From an uncultured Oscillospiraceae bacterium (lineage in GTDB: Bacteria > Bacillota_A > Clostridia > Oscillospirales > Oscillospiraceae), in assembly GCA_944386965.1 (NCBI GenBank), contig CALXDE010000048.1, positions 1-7,995 of the forward strand: a DNA stretch of 7,995 nucleotides, in the 5' to 3' direction. The position numbers were made by a program, and so were the translations under genes. Below, in pieces: positions 5,909-7,995 of the stretch; the stretch's first letter is position 1; every line of letters begins with the position of its first letter. The notes under the pieces are model-generated. The model was not told the DNA's origin. It saw only the letters and a list, made by a program, of their open reading frames with translations, and searched no databases.

Positions 5909-7120
5909 TTATGCCAGCTGCTTCCACAGGCAGTAGACCACGTCGGACCGGGGGCAGGCGCCCTTGGCGGTGATGTTCAGCCCGTCGGTGAGGCCGTTTT
6001 CCGCCGCCCAGTCCAGCGCCGCCTGGGACCAGCCGCCGCTACCGGTGTCCGCGTCCGCGGCCCGGGCCAGGAAGGCCAGCATCTGGTCATAGGCCAGGGT
6101 GGAGCCGGTGCCGAAGGTGGAGGCGCTGAGGCCCTTGGTGATGCCCTGCTCCGCCGCCCACAGCACGGCCTTGTAGTAGTAGGCGCCCGGGTCGGACACA
6201 TCGGTGAAGGGAGAGGTCAGGGAGGCCGGCTCCGGCTTGCCGGCGGCCCGCCACAGGAAGGTCACCGCCTGGGCCCGGGTGACGGTCCGGCTGGGGGAGA
6301 AGGTGGTGGGGGTGGTGCCGCCGGTGATGCCCTCGTCCTTGGCCCACTTCACGGCGTCGGCGAAGTAGTCGCTCTCATGGACATCCGAGAAGCCCGCAAC
6401 GGTGGTGGAAGCCTCGGGCTCCTCGGGGGTTTCGGGCTCCACAGGCTGCTCAGGCTGGCCGGAAACTGCGGAATTATAGTACTCGTCAAAGGAAATCCCG
6501 TTGATGGTGCGGTCGGCGAGGGAGACACGGCCGTTGTCCCGGATAAAATAAACATAGAGGCTGTTCACATTTATCCCTTCCGGAATATTGCTGATCGTTC
6601 GGTGCGGCAATGTATCATCGAGCACCGCAAGACTTCTGTCGTTGGGATCGGCGGCCACGACGGTGGTGGGGTACTCCACGGTGGTCCCGATCGGGCAATA
6701 TTGATCGAGTATGGGGCCGGCAGAAGAATAAACCCATCCAAGCCCGTCCTCTTCGATGTATTCCGCTTGCCAGTAACTTGGCATCAGCTCCAGTGAGGAA
6801 TACTCATAGCTGTCGTTGCGCATGAGCACCCGGCCATCATCCGCCAGGTGGAATGCCCCGAAGGTTTCACCGCTTGACCAGCCCGAGGGGAATTCTTCAA
6901 AAGAGACGACGCCCTCTAAGATAATGCTCACGCCCGCTTCAGGCAAGGAGAGGGTTACAGTATCACCATCCTGGGTGATGGTAGGGGTATCCCCTATATT
7001 GCTCGCAAATTGGCTGGGGTCCAGCGTCGTGTAGTCCGCCGCAAACGCGGAGGTCAGTGACAGGGACAGGGCAAGCGCAAAGGCCAGGGTGAGGGAACAT
7101 GCGCGTCTGAGATGCTTCAT
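5909..7120 (-). CDS. Exported S-layer-homology (SLH) domain protein
   Basis: This 403-residue protein starts MKHLRRACSLTLAFALALSL and has a signal peptide cleaved near AFA-AD (residues 27-28). This ATG is chosen because AAAGGAAG precedes it and the signal peptide begins here; a longer open frame upstream adds 43 basic, unstructured residues. Residues ~29-220 form a unique beta-rich extracellular domain with no recognised family. A proline/glutamate linker follows (GQPEQPVEPETPEEPE, ~221-236). Three SLH repeats occupy ~242-298, ~303-356 and ~360-403. SLH triplets anchor proteins to secondary cell-wall polymers of Gram-positive cells. Only the first repeat keeps a canonical TRAQ (TRAE-type) binding motif (281-284); repeats two and three have LAYD and CPRS at that place, so anchoring may be weak. 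It is probably expressed alone, ending at the shared terminator downstream. Confidence 0.9.
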   Translation of the reverse strand: MKHLRRACSLTLAFALALSLSLTSAFAADYTTLDPSQFASNIGDTPTITQDGDTVTLSLPEAGVSIILEGVVSFEEFPSGWSSGETFGAFHLADDGRVLMRNDSYEYSSLELMPSYWQAEYIEEDGLGWVYSSAGPILDQYCPIGTTVEYPTTVVAADPNDRSLAVLDDTLPHRTISNIPEGINVNSLYVYFIRDNGRVSLADRTINGISFDEYYNSAVSGQPEQPVEPETPEEPEASTTVAGFSDVHESDYFADAVKWAKDEGITGGTTPTTFSPSRTVTRAQAVTFLWRAAGKPEPASLTSPFTDVSDPGAYYYKAVLWAAEQGITKGLSASTFGTGSTLAYDQMLAFLARAADADTGSGGWSQAALDWAAENGLTDGLNITAKGACPRSDVVYCLWKQLA

Positions 7121-7207
7121 ACCTTTTCTTCCTTTCCGTTTTGGTTTCCGGCGCGTCACCCGGAGGGGGGACGATTTCCAGCGCCCCCGCTCCGGGCCGC
7201 CGGTTCT

Positions 7208-7227
7208 GCCGGAAACGCAAAAAGCGG
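7208..7227 (+). repeat. Left arm of a 20-bp inverted repeat pair
   Basis: GCCGGAAACGCAAAAAGCGG matches the reverse complement of 7422-7442 at all 20 positions with a single one-base indel. The arms bracket about 194 bases holding the promoter and RNA candidate. This arm lies in the presumed 5' leader of the SLH gene. Confidence 0.75.
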
Positions 7228-7302
7228 TACTGAGCGTATAACTCAACACCGCCTGAACAATTCAGAGCGTAACACAATAGGCCCTATCCCCATTTTCCGC
7301 CC

Positions 7303-7331
7303 TTGAAAAAAGGGCTTTGTCTGGGTATAAT
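7303..7331 (+). promoter_or_regulatory. Strong SigA-type promoter of the RNA candidate
   Basis: TTGAAA (7303-7308), a 17-base spacer and a perfect TATAAT (7326-7331). The -35 box lies inside a small hairpin (7299-7304 with 7310-7315). No protein start follows for at least 600 bases, so the product is probably RNA or a long leader. Confidence 0.75.
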
Positions 7332-7337
7332 AAGGCT

Positions 7338-7430
7338 ACGGTGCAGTCGTGAGACTGTTGTGTTGAGTGGGTCCATCACTCATCATAGGCCCGTAGGGTG
7401 TTGGTAACACCCTGCGGGCTGCCGCTTTAT
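7338..7430 (+). ncRNA. Candidate structured small RNA or attenuator
   Basis: Downstream of a consensus promoter there are three consecutive hairpins. The first pairs CAGTC 7344-7348 with 7353-7357 and has a GTGA (GNRA) loop. The second pairs TGAGTG 7364-7369 with 7377-7382 and has a 7-base loop. The third is a 14-bp stem (7389-7402 with 7406-7419, one G-U pair) followed by a T-containing tail, CTTTATTGCGTTT. In addition CTACGG (7336-7341) can pair with CCGTAG (7391-7396). That would close a three-way junction around the first two hairpins and break the third. Mutually exclusive stems of this kind are typical of riboswitches and attenuators. I recognise no Rfam family. The U-tract is imperfect, so transcription may continue to the right. 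A function is not claimed. Confidence 0.5.
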
Positions 7431-7442
7431 TGCGTTTCCGGC
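7422..7442 (-). repeat. Right arm of the 20-bp inverted repeat pair
   Basis: The reverse complement of 7208-7227 with one extra base. It begins three bases after the third hairpin of the RNA candidate. The sequence immediately outside the two arms shows no clear target-site duplication. Confidence 0.75.
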
Positions 7443-7445
7443 TTC

Positions 7446-7474
7446 ATTTTAAACCATGCCTTAAAATATTTCAA
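7446..7474 (-). promoter_or_regulatory. Possible minus-strand promoter for the SLH gene leader
   Basis: On the minus strand TTGAAA (7469-7474) and TAAAAT (7446-7451) are separated by 17 bases. Transcription from here would give the SLH gene a leader of about 320 bases that is antisense to the plus-strand RNA candidate. The sequence is AT-rich, so a chance match is possible. Confidence 0.45.
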
Positions 7475-7743
7475 GTAGCTATCGCGATTTTCGGCACGGT
7501 TTCCAGCCGCTCCTTGGCTGCCAGCTCCAATTCCACCCCTGCGCTGGCGGAGCCAGCGTCCCCCTTTGTTTCATGGGTACCGCTTGCCGACCGATAATAG
7601 AGGAATACATGGGGAAACGTCCCCGCTGGCGTGTCTTTGGCCCTTGCCGGGGGATTTTGACTTCAAGGCCCCCCGGCGGGGATGTGCGGGCGGGCGCTTG
7701 CGCCCTTATATCCATCCCGGGAAAAATCCGCCGCAGGCGGGCA

Positions 7744-7789
7744 GACAGCGAAGGGGCGGGGCGCGTAAGCGTCCCGCCCCTTCGCTGTC
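7744..7789 (+). repeat. 21-bp hairpin with GTAA tetraloop
   Basis: A perfect 17-bp stem (7744-7760 with 7773-7789) continues through one G-U pair and three further pairs to a GTAA loop (7765-7768), a GNRA tetraloop if transcribed on the plus strand. No T-run follows, so it does not look like a terminator. Confidence 0.8.
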
Positions 7790-7874
7790 ATAAGAGGGCG
7801 CCTGAAGGGCAAGCGGTGGCATAAGCCGACGTGCGGTAAGGGCCCCGGAAGCTGCCGCAAGGCAGGGCCCGGGG

Positions 7875-7915
7875 TGAACGGGAGGGAGGCGGATTCTCCG
7901 CCTCCCTCCCGTTCA
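7875..7915 (+). repeat. 19-bp perfect hairpin with 3-base loop
   Basis: Arms 7875-7893 and 7897-7915 are fully complementary, purine-rich on the left arm and pyrimidine-rich on the right. It is not followed by a T-run on either strand. Confidence 0.8.
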
Positions 7916-7970
7916 GTCCTGCCGGCTGTGCCGGCCACGCAGACGGTGAAACCGGCGGCGTGGCAGGACT
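7915..7970 (+). repeat. Branched inverted repeat (three-way junction)
   Basis: A 9-bp outer stem (7915-7923 with 7962-7970) is followed on the 5' side by a GCCGGC TGT GCCGGC hairpin (7921-7935, sharing three bases with the outer stem). A second arm pairs CCACGC 7935-7940 with 7958-7963 and contains a small CGGT/ACCG hairpin at 7944-7954. Some pairings compete with each other, so alternative folds exist. Confidence 0.65.
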
Positions 7971-7995
7971 CCTTATGCCCTTAAGAATGTTTTCG

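Larger units (their letters stand above)
7475..7995. other. Hairpin-dense, GC-rich region without a convincing gene
   Basis: No frame shows a credible start and protein-like content. From about 7617 onward strong stems follow each other: 7646-7653 with 7670-7677; 7692-7696 with 7701-7705 (CTTG loop); 7744-7764 with 7769-7789; 7852-7856 with 7861-7865 (GCAA loop) enclosed by 7843-7848 with 7869-7874; 7875-7893 with 7897-7915; and a branched unit 7915-7970. Candidates are a structured non-coding RNA, a long leader of a gene beyond the window, or an origin of transfer or replication of a mobile element. Confidence 0.55.

Noticed and set aside
5774..6796. Plus-strand open frame of 340 codons opposite the SLH gene
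   Set aside because: Its product is glycine-rich and low in complexity, it would run straight through the strong terminator at 5862-5895, and the opposite strand encodes clear SLH repeats.
7121..7249. Upstream ATG extending the SLH protein by 43 residues
   Set aside because: The extension is basic and unstructured and would bury the signal peptide; a proper ribosome binding site and signal peptide start are at 7120.
7471..7662. Minus-strand open frame ending LELAAKERLETVPKIAIAT
   Set aside because: No start codon with a ribosome binding site and an improbable upstream composition; the tail looks protein-like, so a degenerate gene end cannot be excluded, but the evidence is too thin to annotate.
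7566..7938. Several short frames on both strands over the hairpin region
   Set aside because: They run through perfect hairpins, are rich in Arg, Gly and Pro, overlap each other and lack translation signals.
1..7995. Search for tRNA, rRNA and CRISPR repeats
   Set aside because: No cloverleaf with conserved T-loop, no rRNA-like conserved blocks and no regularly spaced direct repeats were seen.

Overview
The window looks like accessory DNA from a GC-rich anaerobic Firmicute, most likely a gut Clostridia/Oscillospiraceae-type organism. Three things suggest this: an SLH-domain exported protein, a large serine recombinase of the clostridial mobile-element type, and strongly GC-rich coding sequence at both ends with an AT-richer island at about 0.5-2.3 kb. 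The assignment is inferred from family content; no rRNA or other taxonomic marker is present.

Layout. (1) Positions 1-246: the end of a plus-strand amidohydrolase-2-type gene and its terminator. (2) About 450-2,230: an AT-richer minus-strand cluster of small genes and broken pieces. It holds a 153-residue soluble protein that looks like a toxin-immunity protein, a 29-codon coding tail whose stop codon overlaps that gene's start, a membrane-anchored 166-residue protein, a small lipoprotein-like ORF, a 66-residue ORF and unclassifiable coding scraps. This resembles a decayed polymorphic toxin/immunity storage locus, but the toxin bodies are missing and no family could be named. (3) 2,288-3,738 (minus): a beta-helix protein of the GLUG-repeat type, split by a -1 frameshift at a run of six G. 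The zero-frame phasing at that run is G GGG GGA, a possible slippery heptamer. (4) 3,754-5,388 (minus): a complete large serine recombinase whose reading frame runs over a perfect 15-bp terminator hairpin at its end. Its stop lies in the same frame as, and 15 nt before, the GLUG start. (5) 5,433-5,856: a very long nested inverted repeat, a good plus-strand promoter, and a small element-type ORF that appears to have lost its start codon. (6) 5,862-5,895: a shared bidirectional terminator between that ORF and a converging SLH protein gene (5,909-7,120, minus). (7) 7,208-7,995: no convincing protein gene. It contains a 20-bp near-perfect inverted repeat pair bracketing a consensus promoter and a compact three-hairpin RNA candidate, then about 350 bases packed with strong hairpins.

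How the parts may relate. The recombinase, the nested inverted repeat, the promoter with truncated ORF and the hairpin-rich end look like pieces of an integrative or transposable element. The GLUG protein and small-gene cluster look like surface/competition cargo or host accessory genes next to it. The least explained region is 7.2-8.0 kb. Four of its hairpins carry, in the plus orientation only, loops of the stable RNA tetraloop classes (GTGA, GTAA, GCAA, CTTG). This argues for one or more structured plus-strand RNAs, although an origin-type DNA element remains possible.
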